Source: Paracoccaceae bacterium (GTDB taxonomy: Bacteria > Pseudomonadota > Alphaproteobacteria > Rhodobacterales > Rhodobacteraceae). From it: a stretch of DNA of 18,732 nucleotides. Position numbers and translations under genes: made by a program. Location: contig JALWJU010000244.1 of assembly GCA_026997055.1 (NCBI GenBank), positions 1 through 18,732 of the forward strand. The letters run 5' to 3'. Of this stretch, positions 1-6,229 are shown piece by piece (position 1 is the first letter of the stretch; every line of letters starts with the position of its first letter). Below the pieces are notes generated by a model that was given only the letters and a program-made list of their open reading frames with translations, was not told where the DNA came from and did no database searches.

Positions 1-1890
1 CGCATTCTGCCACCAGCTTCGCATGTCCTTCGGTCGCCAGATCCACGGCTCGTTGTAGAAGCCGTCGGTGATCGGGGTGCGGTTCTGTGCCTGCCGGTCG
101 GCGTCGGAGGCATAGAACCAGTCGTAGGCTTCCCCGCCCTCGATGTTGGCCTTGAGGTAGTCCAGATCCCGGACCGAGGCCCAGCCGGCCTGGGCATCCA
201 GGTGGTCCGTGCCGTCGCGCCAGTCGGACAGGGGCAGGTAATTGTCGATGCCGATGAAGTCGATCTCCGGGTTTGACCACAGCGGATCGAGATGGAAAAA
301 TACGTCTCCGGAGCCATCGTTTGGCTGGTGGCCGAAATACTCGGACCAGTCGGCCGCATAGCTGATCTTCGTACCCGCCCCGAGGATGGCGCGCACGTCC
401 GCCGCCAGCTGCTTCAGGGCGGTCACGGCGGGGAATCCGGCTGCGCTGTCGCGGATCGTGGTCAGGCCGCGAAGCTCGGAACCGATCAGGAAGGCATCGA
501 CGCCGCCTGCGGCCGCGCAGAGATGGGCGTAATGCAGAATGAAGCGGCGATAGCCCCAGTCGGCACCGCCCGTCCAGGTCACGGTCTCGCCCGAGACGGC
601 GAAGTCGGAGGCCGACGCATTGCCGAAGAAGGCCGCAACCTGCGAAGCAGCGGCGGTCGACTTGTCCACGGTGCCCGCAAACGCGGCCGCCGGTGAACAG
701 GTGATGCGCCCGCGCCAGGGATGGGCCGGTTGACCCACCGTCGCGGCGTTGTCGGAATACGGATCGGGCAACGAATTGCCCTCGGGAATGTCCATCAGCA
801 GGAAGGGGTAGAAGGTGACCCTGAGCCCTCTGGCCTTAATCTCCCGGATCGCCTGCACCACCGAGAAGTCGGCCGGGGTGCCGCCGTAGTTCACCCGGCC
901 CTGCGCATCTAGGCTGATGAGATGCGCGTTCGCACGGACCACGCCATTCACGGACCAGGTCTTTGGCGAGGTCACCTTGGAGGCCGTCTCCACGCCGGGC
1001 CTGATCCGGCAGTTGCCCGCGCGCAGGTCGAGGCCGAACCAGGAAACCACAAGCGACACGCTCCCGATGTTGGGCGCCGCCGCCTGCAGGTTGTCGAGCG
1101 CGGCCAGGATGTCGGGCCTGCCGGTCTGGTTATTGACGTTCTCCGAGGCGGTGTTGCCGCCTGTGCCCCGGGTGATCGGCTCGGTGGCATAGACGAACTC
1201 GCCCGAGCCGGGGATCATGGTGACCGCCCTGACCATCCCCTCGGCGGTGTCCGGCTCCACCAGCGGCCGGAACACCTCGAAGGACAGCTGCGGGATGCGG
1301 TTGCCAAACGGCGTGAGGTCGAACTCTTCGAACACCACATAGGCCGTGCCGCGATACGCGGGGGCGTTGCCCACGCCCATCTTCGCCTCGATGAACGGGT
1401 CGGGCTGCTGCGCCTCGTCGCCAAGATACAGCCGCCACGTCGCATTCTTCAGATCGAGCGGCTTGCCATCGGCCCATACCCGACCCAGCCCCGAGATCGG
1501 CCCTTCGCAGAGCGCGACGGCAAAGGACGCCGTGTAGCTGTAGCTGGTGGTCGTTACCTTCGGCCCGCCGCCCTTGCCGCCGCCCGAGGTCGAGATACTC
1601 ACATGCTCGGTGAAATCGGTGGCCCAGATGATGTTGCCGCCCAGCCGCATCCGGCCCCAGACGCGCGGGATCACGGCGCCTTCGGTCGAGGTGGTGACCG
1701 CGAGGTTCTCGAGCCGCGCGCCTTCGATGCGCTGGCCGGGGGTGAATTGCGACACGATCCAGCTGTCGACGAGCGAACCCGCGGCGGAGCCGATCGCCCC
1801 GCCAATGGTGGCAGCGGACACGCCGAGAATGCCACCGCCAATGGATGCGCCGATCGCTGAGCCGGCGGAGGCAAGAAGGATCGAGGCCAT
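1..1890 (-). CDS. GTA g15-like tail hub/host-specificity protein with TIM-barrel domain (3' end outside window)
   Basis: This is the longest minus-strand reading frame in the window: 630 codons from ATG at 1890 with no stop before the left edge. It begins 6 bases after the stop of the NlpC/P60 gene. Residues 1-45 are a Gly/Ala/Ser-rich hydrophobic stretch (starts MASILLASAGSAIGAS). The middle part has the tail-hub-like motif IEGARLENLAVTTSTEGAVI, and from about residue 310 onward the sequence resembles the GTA TIM-barrel-like family (PF13547 type), with YPFLLMDIPEGNSLPDPY, HPWRGRITCSP (H at about 390), FLIGSELRGL, ISYAADWSEYFGH and IDFIGIDNYLPLSDWRDG. In RcGTA this gene encodes the tail-tip megatron/hub that contacts the host envelope, and it is preceded by g12-g13-g14 as here. 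The family call rests on remembered motifs, not a search. The receptor-binding C-terminal half is not in the window. Confidence 0.9.
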   Translation of the reverse strand, partial: MASILLASAGSAIGASIGGGILGVSAATIGGAIGSAAGSLVDSWIVSQFTPGQRIEGARLENLAVTTSTEGAVIPRVWGRMRLGGNIIWATDFTEHVSISTSGGGKGGGPKVTTTSYSYTASFAVALCEGPISGLGRVWADGKPLDLKNATWRLYLGDEAQQPDPFIEAKMGVGNAPAYRGTAYVVFEEFDLTPFGNRIPQLSFEVFRPLVEPDTAEGMVRAVTMIPGSGEFVYATEPITRGTGGNTASENVNNQTGRPDILAALDNLQAAAPNIGSVSLVVSWFGLDLRAGNCRIRPGVETASKVTSPKTWSVNGVVRANAHLISLDAQGRVNYGGTPADFSVVQAIREIKARGLRVTFYPFLLMDIPEGNSLPDPYSDNAATVGQPAHPWRGRITCSPAAAFAGTVDKSTAAASQVAAFFGNASASDFAVSGETVTWTGGADWGYRRFILHYAHLCAAAGGVDAFLIGSELRGLTTIRDSAAGFPAVTALKQLAADVRAILGAGTKISYAADWSEYFGHQPNDGSGDVFFHLDPLWSNPEIDFIGIDNYLPLSDWRDGTDHLDAQAGWASVRDLDYLKANIEGGEAYDWFYASDADRQAQNRTPITDGFYNEPWIWRPKDMRSWWQNA

Positions 1891-1896
1891 GAGGGA

Positions 1897-2382
1897 TCAG
1901 GTCTTCGGTGAAACGGGGAAACGAAAGGCGAAGGCGATGCGTCGGCGCCAGGGATCGGTCAGGGGTTCCTCGATGACGCCGGTGCGTTCGTAGGCGTGGA
2001 TGAAGTGCGGACGCGTACTGTGGTGGGGACGCGCACCCCAGCCGCCGGGGGTCAGGATGCCTGCGTGCTTGGCAATCGCCCCCTGCCGCATGCAAAACAG
2101 CACAACGTCGCCGGTGCGGGCTTCATCAATCGGCAGTTCGATCATCGCCGTCCGCGCGGCCTCGGCCAGCACTTCATGCGGTCCCGCTTCGCCCCAGTCG
2201 CGGGAATAGGGCGGCACGGGCATGGGCTCGGGGCCGACGACTTCGCGCCACACGCCCCGGATCAGGCCGAGGCAGTCGCAGCCTACGCCCCTCACCGAGG
2301 CCTGGTCGTGATAGGGGGTGCCGAGCCAGCCGCGGGCGGCCGTCACGATGCGGGCGGGCATGATCCGGGCGTGATTTGTCAT
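1897..2382 (-). CDS. NlpC/P60-family cell-wall peptidase, GTA g14-like
   Basis: The gene encodes 161 residues. The NlpC/P60 core is clear: WLGTPYHDQASVRGVGCDCLGLIRG near residues 19-43 carries the nucleophile Cys37 (in the DCLGL context), with His106 in KHAGIL and a third polar residue, probably His129, in HFIHAY. The family (TIGR02219 type) is the tail-tip peptidase of RcGTA and related siphoviruses, which cuts peptidoglycan locally during DNA entry. It sits 6 bases upstream of the g15-like gene. The ATG at 2382 gives the usual length, but the ribosome site before it is weak; ATG at 2361 is an alternative. Its natural upstream partner, the DUF2163 gene, is separated from it by the inserted Fic gene. 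Confidence 0.9.
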   Translation of the reverse strand: MTNHARIMPARIVTAARGWLGTPYHDQASVRGVGCDCLGLIRGVWREVVGPEPMPVPPYSRDWGEAGPHEVLAEAARTAMIELPIDEARTGDVVLFCMRQGAIAKHAGILTPGGWGARPHHSTRPHFIHAYERTGVIEEPLTDPWRRRIAFAFRFPVSPKT

Positions 2383-2423
2383 CGGGATTGAACTCGGTTG
2401 TTGATCGTTTCCCGAACCCGCCG

Positions 2424-2524
2424 GATCGGCTTTCGAAGATCGGCAACAGATATCGGCAAGAAGTTGCGTTTTCTTTCTGCAACGCATTATATTGGCGCAT
2501 GTTTTCCAATCGCGAGATCGGCAA
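2424..2524 (+). repeat. Direct repeats of (G/T)ATCGGCAA around the Fic promoter
   Basis: The 9-mer occurs as GATCGGCTT (2424-2432), GATCGGCAA (2438-2446), TATCGGCAA (2451-2459) and GATCGGCAA (2516-2524). The first three have a 13-14 base period and end just before the -35 element; the fourth runs into the ATG of the Fic gene. A short inverted repeat, GTTGC (2463-2467) and GCAAC (2479-2483), lies between -35 and -10. These look like protein-binding sites controlling the Fic gene. Function is inferred. Confidence 0.45.
2464..2493 (+). promoter_or_regulatory. Candidate sigma-70-type promoter of the Fic gene
   Basis: TTGCGT (2464-2469), an 18-base spacer and TATATT (2488-2493) form a recognisable -35/-10 pair in a locally AT-rich stretch. 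Transcription would start near 2500, leaving a leader of about 24 bases before the ATG at 2524. It faces away from the phage late operon, so the Fic gene can be expressed in the lysogen. Confidence 0.5.
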
Positions 2525-3729
2525 TGACCCTCGAGACACCGGCCCGGATCGAACCCTGCCTCTTCGAGGACAGGATCCCTTCCGACCTCGCGGACCTGAC
2601 CGTCGAGATCCAGCAGGCTGCGGACGGACTTGGCCGCAACCTCCATCCCGACAGTGCGGCCGAACTGGCCGACATGGTCCGGATCATGAACTGCTACTAT
2701 TCGAACCTGATCGAGGGCCACAACACCCGGCCCCGCGACATCGAGCGCGCCCTGGCCGGAGCCGAACTGGAAGCGGAAACCCGGCCGCTGGCCCTGGAGG
2801 CACGCGCCCATGTCATCGTCCAGCAGCAGATCGACAGGGCCTTTCGCGAGGGCACCCTGAAGGCGCCGACCTCGCGCGAATTCCTGTCATGGGTTCACCG
2901 GGCCTTCTACGAGAACATGCCCGAAGAATTCCGCCACGTTGACCACCCCGACGGACGGCGCGAGGAAATCATCCCGGGGCACATGCGCGAAGCCGGGGAC
3001 CCGGAAGTTGCGGTCGGGCGCCACCAGCCGCCCTCGTCCCATCGCGTGGCGGATTTCATGGCGTATTTCGAGAAACGCTTCGCAATGGCCGAAAGGTCAG
3101 CCAGCAACCGCATCATCGCCATTGCCTCGGCCCACCACCGTCTGAACTACATCCATCCCTTCGCCGACGGCAACGGGCGGGTCAGCCGGCTGATGTCGCA
3201 TGCCATGGCGCTCCGGGCCGGGATCGGCGGACAGGGCCTGTGGTCGATCTCGCGCGGGCTTGCGCGCGGTCTGCAGGACCCGGGCGAATACAAGAGGATG
3301 ATGGACCTTGCCGACACGCCGCGCCAGGGGGATCGCGACGGGCGGGGCAACCTCTCCGAGGCCGCGCTGCACGCATTCTGTCGCTGGTTCCTGCAGGTGA
3401 TGCTCGACCAGATCACCTTTTCCGCCCGCCTGTTCGATCTTGACGGGCTGGAAGAGCGGTACCGCCGCCTGGTGCGGGACGTCCTGCCCGACAAGCGCGC
3501 CCCCGAGCTTGTGTCGGCGGTGCTCCGGCACGGCTCGCTCGAGCGTGGTGATGCGGCGCTGGTGCTGAAGGTTTCCGAGCGCTCTGCCCGCAACACGCTG
3601 TCGGGCCTGACGAAGGCGGGTTTCCTCAAATCGCGCTCGCCGAAGACTCCGGTGCGGATCGCCTTCCCGCTGGAATATCGCGAGCGCCTGTTTCCCAACC
3701 TGTTCGCGGATGGCGAGCTGAACGTCTGA
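2524..3729 (+). CDS. Fic-family protein (class II, N-terminal inhibitory helix, C-terminal winged helix)
   Basis: The gene encodes 401 residues from ATG at 2524, chosen because the candidate promoter lies just upstream and the Fic N-terminal domain begins here; an in-frame extension to 2398 is unlikely. Fic enzymes transfer AMP or another nucleotide moiety to target proteins. The complete active-site motif HPFADGNGR is at 211-219, with the catalytic His211. The inhibitory-helix motif S-x-x-x-E-G is at 60-65 (SNLIEG), so Glu64 is expected to hold the enzyme in check (class II). Residues from about 325 to 380 read like a winged-helix DNA-binding domain (LVLKVSERSARNTLSGLTKA). The gene lies against the phage operon, convergent with DUF2163 (stops 6 bases apart) and divergent from NlpC. 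It is an accessory (moron) gene. The target is unknown; it could be a toxin, a host regulator or a defence factor. Confidence 0.92.
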   Translation: MTLETPARIEPCLFEDRIPSDLADLTVEIQQAADGLGRNLHPDSAAELADMVRIMNCYYSNLIEGHNTRPRDIERALAGAELEAETRPLALEARAHVIVQQQIDRAFREGTLKAPTSREFLSWVHRAFYENMPEEFRHVDHPDGRREEIIPGHMREAGDPEVAVGRHQPPSSHRVADFMAYFEKRFAMAERSASNRIIAIASAHHRLNYIHPFADGNGRVSRLMSHAMALRAGIGGQGLWSISRGLARGLQDPGEYKRMMDLADTPRQGDRDGRGNLSEAALHAFCRWFLQVMLDQITFSARLFDLDGLEERYRRLVRDVLPDKRAPELVSAVLRHGSLERGDAALVLKVSERSARNTLSGLTKAGFLKSRSPKTPVRIAFPLEYRERLFPNLFADGELNV

Positions 3730-3738
3730 ACCGGTTCA
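3727..3738. repeat. 12-bp perfect palindrome containing both convergent stop codons
   Basis: TGAACCGGTTCA is its own reverse complement. Its first three bases are the TGA of the Fic gene and its last three, read on the other strand, are the TGA of the DUF2163 gene. It may be coincidence or mark the edge of the cassette. It is too short and lacks a T-run, so it is not an obvious terminator. Confidence 0.6.
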
Positions 3739-4623
3739 CAGCACCACCCCCGCGTTGTCCTCGCCCTTCGCCGCGTAGCGGATCACGGCATCCTGACCCG
3801 GGATATGCGGGAAGCCGCGGAAGTTGACGGCATTCCCAAACTTTCCCTTGCAGGTCTCGAAGGCCTTGTCGCAGCCGGCGGTGATGTCGAACGTGTCGCC
3901 CGCGCTGATGCCAAGCACCGGGGCCTCCAGCAGGGTGATGGCGACGTCGGCCGTACCGACCGCATGGCTCAGCACCTCCGCTTTGCGCTCGGCATTCGCA
4001 CCTGCGGTCCAGGTCAGCGTGCCCAGCGCGAACCAGCCGTCGGCATAGGCCGACAAACCCGACACCGTGAAGCTGCGATCACCGGTGACGGTCACGACGG
4101 TGCCGCTGCCCTTCCATGCCGGATCGGTCAGGTCCACCCCGCAGCGCGCATCGCCCAAGGCCGCATCGCAACTCGCCTGAAACGTCCGCCCGACGCTCTG
4201 GTTCAGGACGTGGGCCAGCGAGCGCATCTCGGCGACGAACTGCACCCGGCCCCGGCGCACCTGCCCGATGGCGCCACGGCGCATCAGCACCCGCTGGCTG
4301 GTGTCCTGCCAGTTCACGCGCCAGATCTCGACCTCGGCATTGTCCCAGCGCCCGTCGAGAATGTCGGCCTCGGTGATGGTGGTGGAGGTCAGCACGCCCT
4401 CTGCGTCCTGCGCATCGACCGACAGGTCGGAACCGGTCCTGATCTCCGAGGCCGTAAAGCCCGACTCGGGCTCGAACATGGTGCCGTCAAACGTCAGCGG
4501 CAGATCGTGTTCGGTGAAGCCGAACACCTGCCCGTCCGCACGCGTGAGCCGCCAGCACCAGGCCAGCGTCGTGGTGCCGGTGTCCAGATGGGCCTGCAGA
4601 CTGGTGGGGAGCTGTTTTGCCAT
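3736..4623 (-). CDS. DUF2163 tail-tip protein, GTA g13-like (lambda gpL analogue)
   Basis: The gene encodes 295 residues of the family TIGR02218/DUF2163. Recognisable elements are the N-terminal TTTLAWCWRLTRADG with GFTEHDLPLTFDG (residues 18-47) and the conserved C-terminal block CDKAFETCKGKF followed by NFRGFPHIPG (251-276). Four cysteines sit in two pairs, C152/C161 and C251/C258. Lambda gpL, the positional analogue, binds an iron-sulfur cluster through four such cysteines, so the same is likely here (inference). In RcGTA this protein forms part of the hub connecting the distal tail to the g15 megatron. The usual neighbours DUF2460 and NlpC are present but pushed apart by the TacAT and Fic cassettes. 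No strong ribosome site precedes the ATG, which fits loss of original upstream coupling when the TacAT cassette was inserted. Confidence 0.92.
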   Translation of the reverse strand: MAKQLPTSLQAHLDTGTTTLAWCWRLTRADGQVFGFTEHDLPLTFDGTMFEPESGFTASEIRTGSDLSVDAQDAEGVLTSTTITEADILDGRWDNAEVEIWRVNWQDTSQRVLMRRGAIGQVRRGRVQFVAEMRSLAHVLNQSVGRTFQASCDAALGDARCGVDLTDPAWKGSGTVVTVTGDRSFTVSGLSAYADGWFALGTLTWTAGANAERKAEVLSHAVGTADVAITLLEAPVLGISAGDTFDITAGCDKAFETCKGKFGNAVNFRGFPHIPGQDAVIRYAAKGEDNAGVVL

Positions 4624-4634
4624 CTGTTTGTCAC

Positions 4635-4663
4635 TTGATCTGTATATGCGTTGTCTTTACATA
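4635..4663 (+). promoter_or_regulatory. Candidate promoter of the TacAT-type operon
   Basis: TTGATC (4635-4640), a 17-base spacer and TACATA (4658-4663) match -35/-10 elements. The predicted start of transcription falls within or next to the inverted repeat at 4666-4680, a common arrangement for an autorepressed toxin-antitoxin operon. Confidence 0.5.
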
Positions 4664-4665
4664 CC

Positions 4666-4680
4666 GGGTAGGACTTACCC
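4666..4680. promoter_or_regulatory. Inverted repeat, candidate TA operator
   Basis: GGGTA-GGACT-TACCC is a perfect 5-bp inverted repeat with a 5-base centre. It lies between the -10 element and the start of the antitoxin gene. Ribbon-helix-helix antitoxins of the DUF1778 family bind such sites to repress their own operon; that role here is inferred. Confidence 0.4.
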
Positions 4681-4692
4681 ATGGAGGCACCC

Positions 4693-4986
4693 ATGCCCAC
4701 CACACAGACACAGGGCTCAGGCACGCGCAGATCGCTGATCAACCTGCGTGTCACGTGCTCCGAGCGCGACATGATCGACCGCGCGGCTTCGGCGCTCGGC
4801 AAGAACCGGACCGAGTTCATGCTCGAGGCGGCCCGTCGCGCTGCCGAAGAAGTCCTGCTCGATCAGGCCCTGTTCCGGCTGGATGCCAAGCGGCTTAAAG
4901 CCTTCCGCGCGGCGCTCGACGCTCCGGCCAATCCGCCCGAGGCGCTGCGTGAACTGATGAAGCGCAAGGCACCCTGGGAGGGATGA
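4693..4986 (+). CDS. DUF1778 (TacA-type) ribbon-helix-helix antitoxin
   Basis: The gene encodes 97 residues. The N-terminal part (RRSLINLRVTCSERDMIDRA, then GKNRTEFMLEAARRAAEE, about 12-53) is a ribbon-helix-helix DNA-binding domain of the DUF1778 family. The C-terminal part, rich in charged helices, should wrap the toxin. ATG at 4693 is preferred because GGAGG lies 5 bases upstream; an in-frame ATG at 4681 would add four residues and also has an AGGA before it. It overlaps the GNAT toxin gene by four bases (ATGA), which fixes the two as one operon. It should neutralise the acetyltransferase toxin and repress the promoter just upstream. The cassette sits between the phage DUF2163 and DUF2460 genes, on the opposite strand. 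Confidence 0.9.
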   Translation: MPTTQTQGSGTRRSLINLRVTCSERDMIDRAASALGKNRTEFMLEAARRAAEEVLLDQALFRLDAKRLKAFRAALDAPANPPEALRELMKRKAPWEG

Positions 4987-5489
4987 GCGCGTCGGACGCG
5001 CCCCTTCGGGCCCCGGAACTGCTGACTGGCGCACACGAACTGGAGCCGTTTTCCTGCGGAGAGCCGGGCCTCGACCAATGGCTGAAGCGCCGTGCCCTGG
5101 CCAATCAGGCTTCTGGCGCATCGCGCGTCCATGTGGTGTGCCGAGGCAGGGCCGTGGTCGGCTATTACGCGCTTGCCGCCGGTGCCGTGGAGCGGGACGA
5201 CGCCCCAGGCAAGCTCCGGCGCAACATGCCCGCGCCCATTCCGGTGATCATCCTGGGTCGGCTGGCCGTCGACAGACGTGAACAGGGTGGCGGTCTCGGG
5301 GCCGCACTTCTGAGGGACGCCTTGCTGCGCGCCCTGAATGCATCGGGCGAAATCGGCGCAGCGGCGGTCCTTGTGCATGCGCTGAATGAAGGCGCCCGGG
5401 CATTCTATCTGCGCCACGGGCTTGTCGAGAGCCCGGCCGATCCGCTGGTTCTGATGATCCGCATGAAGGACATTGCCGCCGCTCTCTGA
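4983..5489 (+). CDS. GNAT acetyltransferase toxin (TacT/AtaT type)
   Basis: The gene encodes 168 residues. The N-terminal region (ELEPFSCGEPGLDQWLKRRA, 19-38) followed by RVHVVCRGRAVVGYYAL is typical of the GNAT toxins paired with DUF1778 antitoxins. The acetyl-CoA binding loop is RREQGGGLGAALL (98-110), and Tyr142 in ARAFYLRHG is the expected catalytic tyrosine. Toxins of this family acetylate the amino group of aminoacyl-tRNAs and stop translation. The ATG overlaps the stop of the antitoxin. The gene ends 17 bases before the convergent DUF2460 gene. It appears intact. The specific tRNA target cannot be read from the sequence. Confidence 0.92.
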   Translation: MSASDAPLRAPELLTGAHELEPFSCGEPGLDQWLKRRALANQASGASRVHVVCRGRAVVGYYALAAGAVERDDAPGKLRRNMPAPIPVIILGRLAVDRREQGGGLGAALLRDALLRALNASGEIGAAAVLVHALNEGARAFYLRHGLVESPADPLVLMIRMKDIAAAL

Positions 5490-5506
5490 GCGGACGGACG
5501 CAGGGT

Positions 5507-6133
5507 TCATCGCCGGACCTCGATCAGGGGAATGGAGGTGATCGAACCCAGCCGCTCGATGTCGAGCGTCACGTCGAGCGTGTCCGTGTCGAACCGCACC
5601 GGTACGTCGAACTCGAAGCCGGCGGTGATGGTGGCGCCAGAAACAGGGGCGGTGGTAAAACTGACGATGCCTGTGGTGGTGTCCACGGACCAGCCGGTGG
5701 TCTGCTCGGCGCCGTCGATGGCCACCAGCACGGTCCCGTCCACCGGCTTCGTAATCGTCCGGATCCAGGTCTGCGACCCGGACGCGTACGCCTTCACCAG
5801 CTGGAAGTCGGTGGTGGCGCCGTCCCCGGTCCCGACGCTCTGATCCGTCGCTGCGGGCGTTCCGGACGGCAGACAGGACTTGTAGTCCGCCCAGTCCTTC
5901 CAGCGGAAGCCATAGAGGCGACCGTTCCGCGCTTCGAAGAAAGCCACGACGGCCGCGAGATCGTCGACCCGACGGATGCCGTAGGCTGCGTCGTAGCGCC
6001 GGCGCGAGTTCGCCCAGCTGGCATTGCGCTCCTCGTCGCCCGAGGCCAACTCCACGATCTGCGTGCGCCGCTCCGGCCCACCCCGGGCACCGCGGCTGAT
6101 ATCGTCGGGAAACCGAACTTCATGAAAGGCCAT
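5507..6133 (-). CDS. DUF2460 distal tail protein, GTA g12-like
   Basis: The gene encodes 208 residues of the family TIGR02217/DUF2460. Diagnostic parts are MAFHEVRFPDDISRGARGGPERRTQIVELASG-type N-terminus (residues 1-32), WANSRRRYDAAYGIRRVDDLAAVVAFFEARNGRLYGFRWKDWADYKS-type core (41-86), and a beta-rich C-terminal half ending RLGSITSIPLIEVRR. In RcGTA this protein is the distal tail ring between tail tube and hub. It follows the tape measure gene with an 86-base gap that contains unusual repeats, and it precedes DUF2163, now with the TacAT cassette between them. The ribosome site is weak (GGAAA). Confidence 0.92.
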   Translation of the reverse strand: MAFHEVRFPDDISRGARGGPERRTQIVELASGDEERNASWANSRRRYDAAYGIRRVDDLAAVVAFFEARNGRLYGFRWKDWADYKSCLPSGTPAATDQSVGTGDGATTDFQLVKAYASGSQTWIRTITKPVDGTVLVAIDGAEQTTGWSVDTTTGIVSFTTAPVSGATITAGFEFDVPVRFDTDTLDVTLDIERLGSITSIPLIEVRR

Positions 6134-6229
6134 GGGGATTTCCGATTTGTGATGTCTGATTGATGATGTGGGAGGTCAGGGGAGCCGCAAATCGCAACTC
6201 AACAATCGCAAATCCGACATCACATCCCC
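6134..6229. repeat. Repeat-rich gap between tape measure and DUF2460 genes
   Basis: Two nested inverted arms close this gap: GGGGAT (6134-6139) pairs with ATCCCC (6224-6229), and GTGATGTC (6149-6156) pairs with GACATCAC (6216-6223). Inside are two direct copies of CGCAAATC (6186-6193 and 6207-6214) and inverted partial copies of the same word. The right arm includes the stop codon of the tape measure gene. The stretch is less GC-rich than its surroundings. It could be a processing or attenuation structure in the late transcript or the relic of a small mobile repeat. Confidence 0.5.

Noticed and set aside
922..1860. Plus-strand and minus-strand alternative frames in the first 2 kb
   Set aside because: The true gene is the uninterrupted minus-strand g15-like frame that leaves the window; the others lack motifs.
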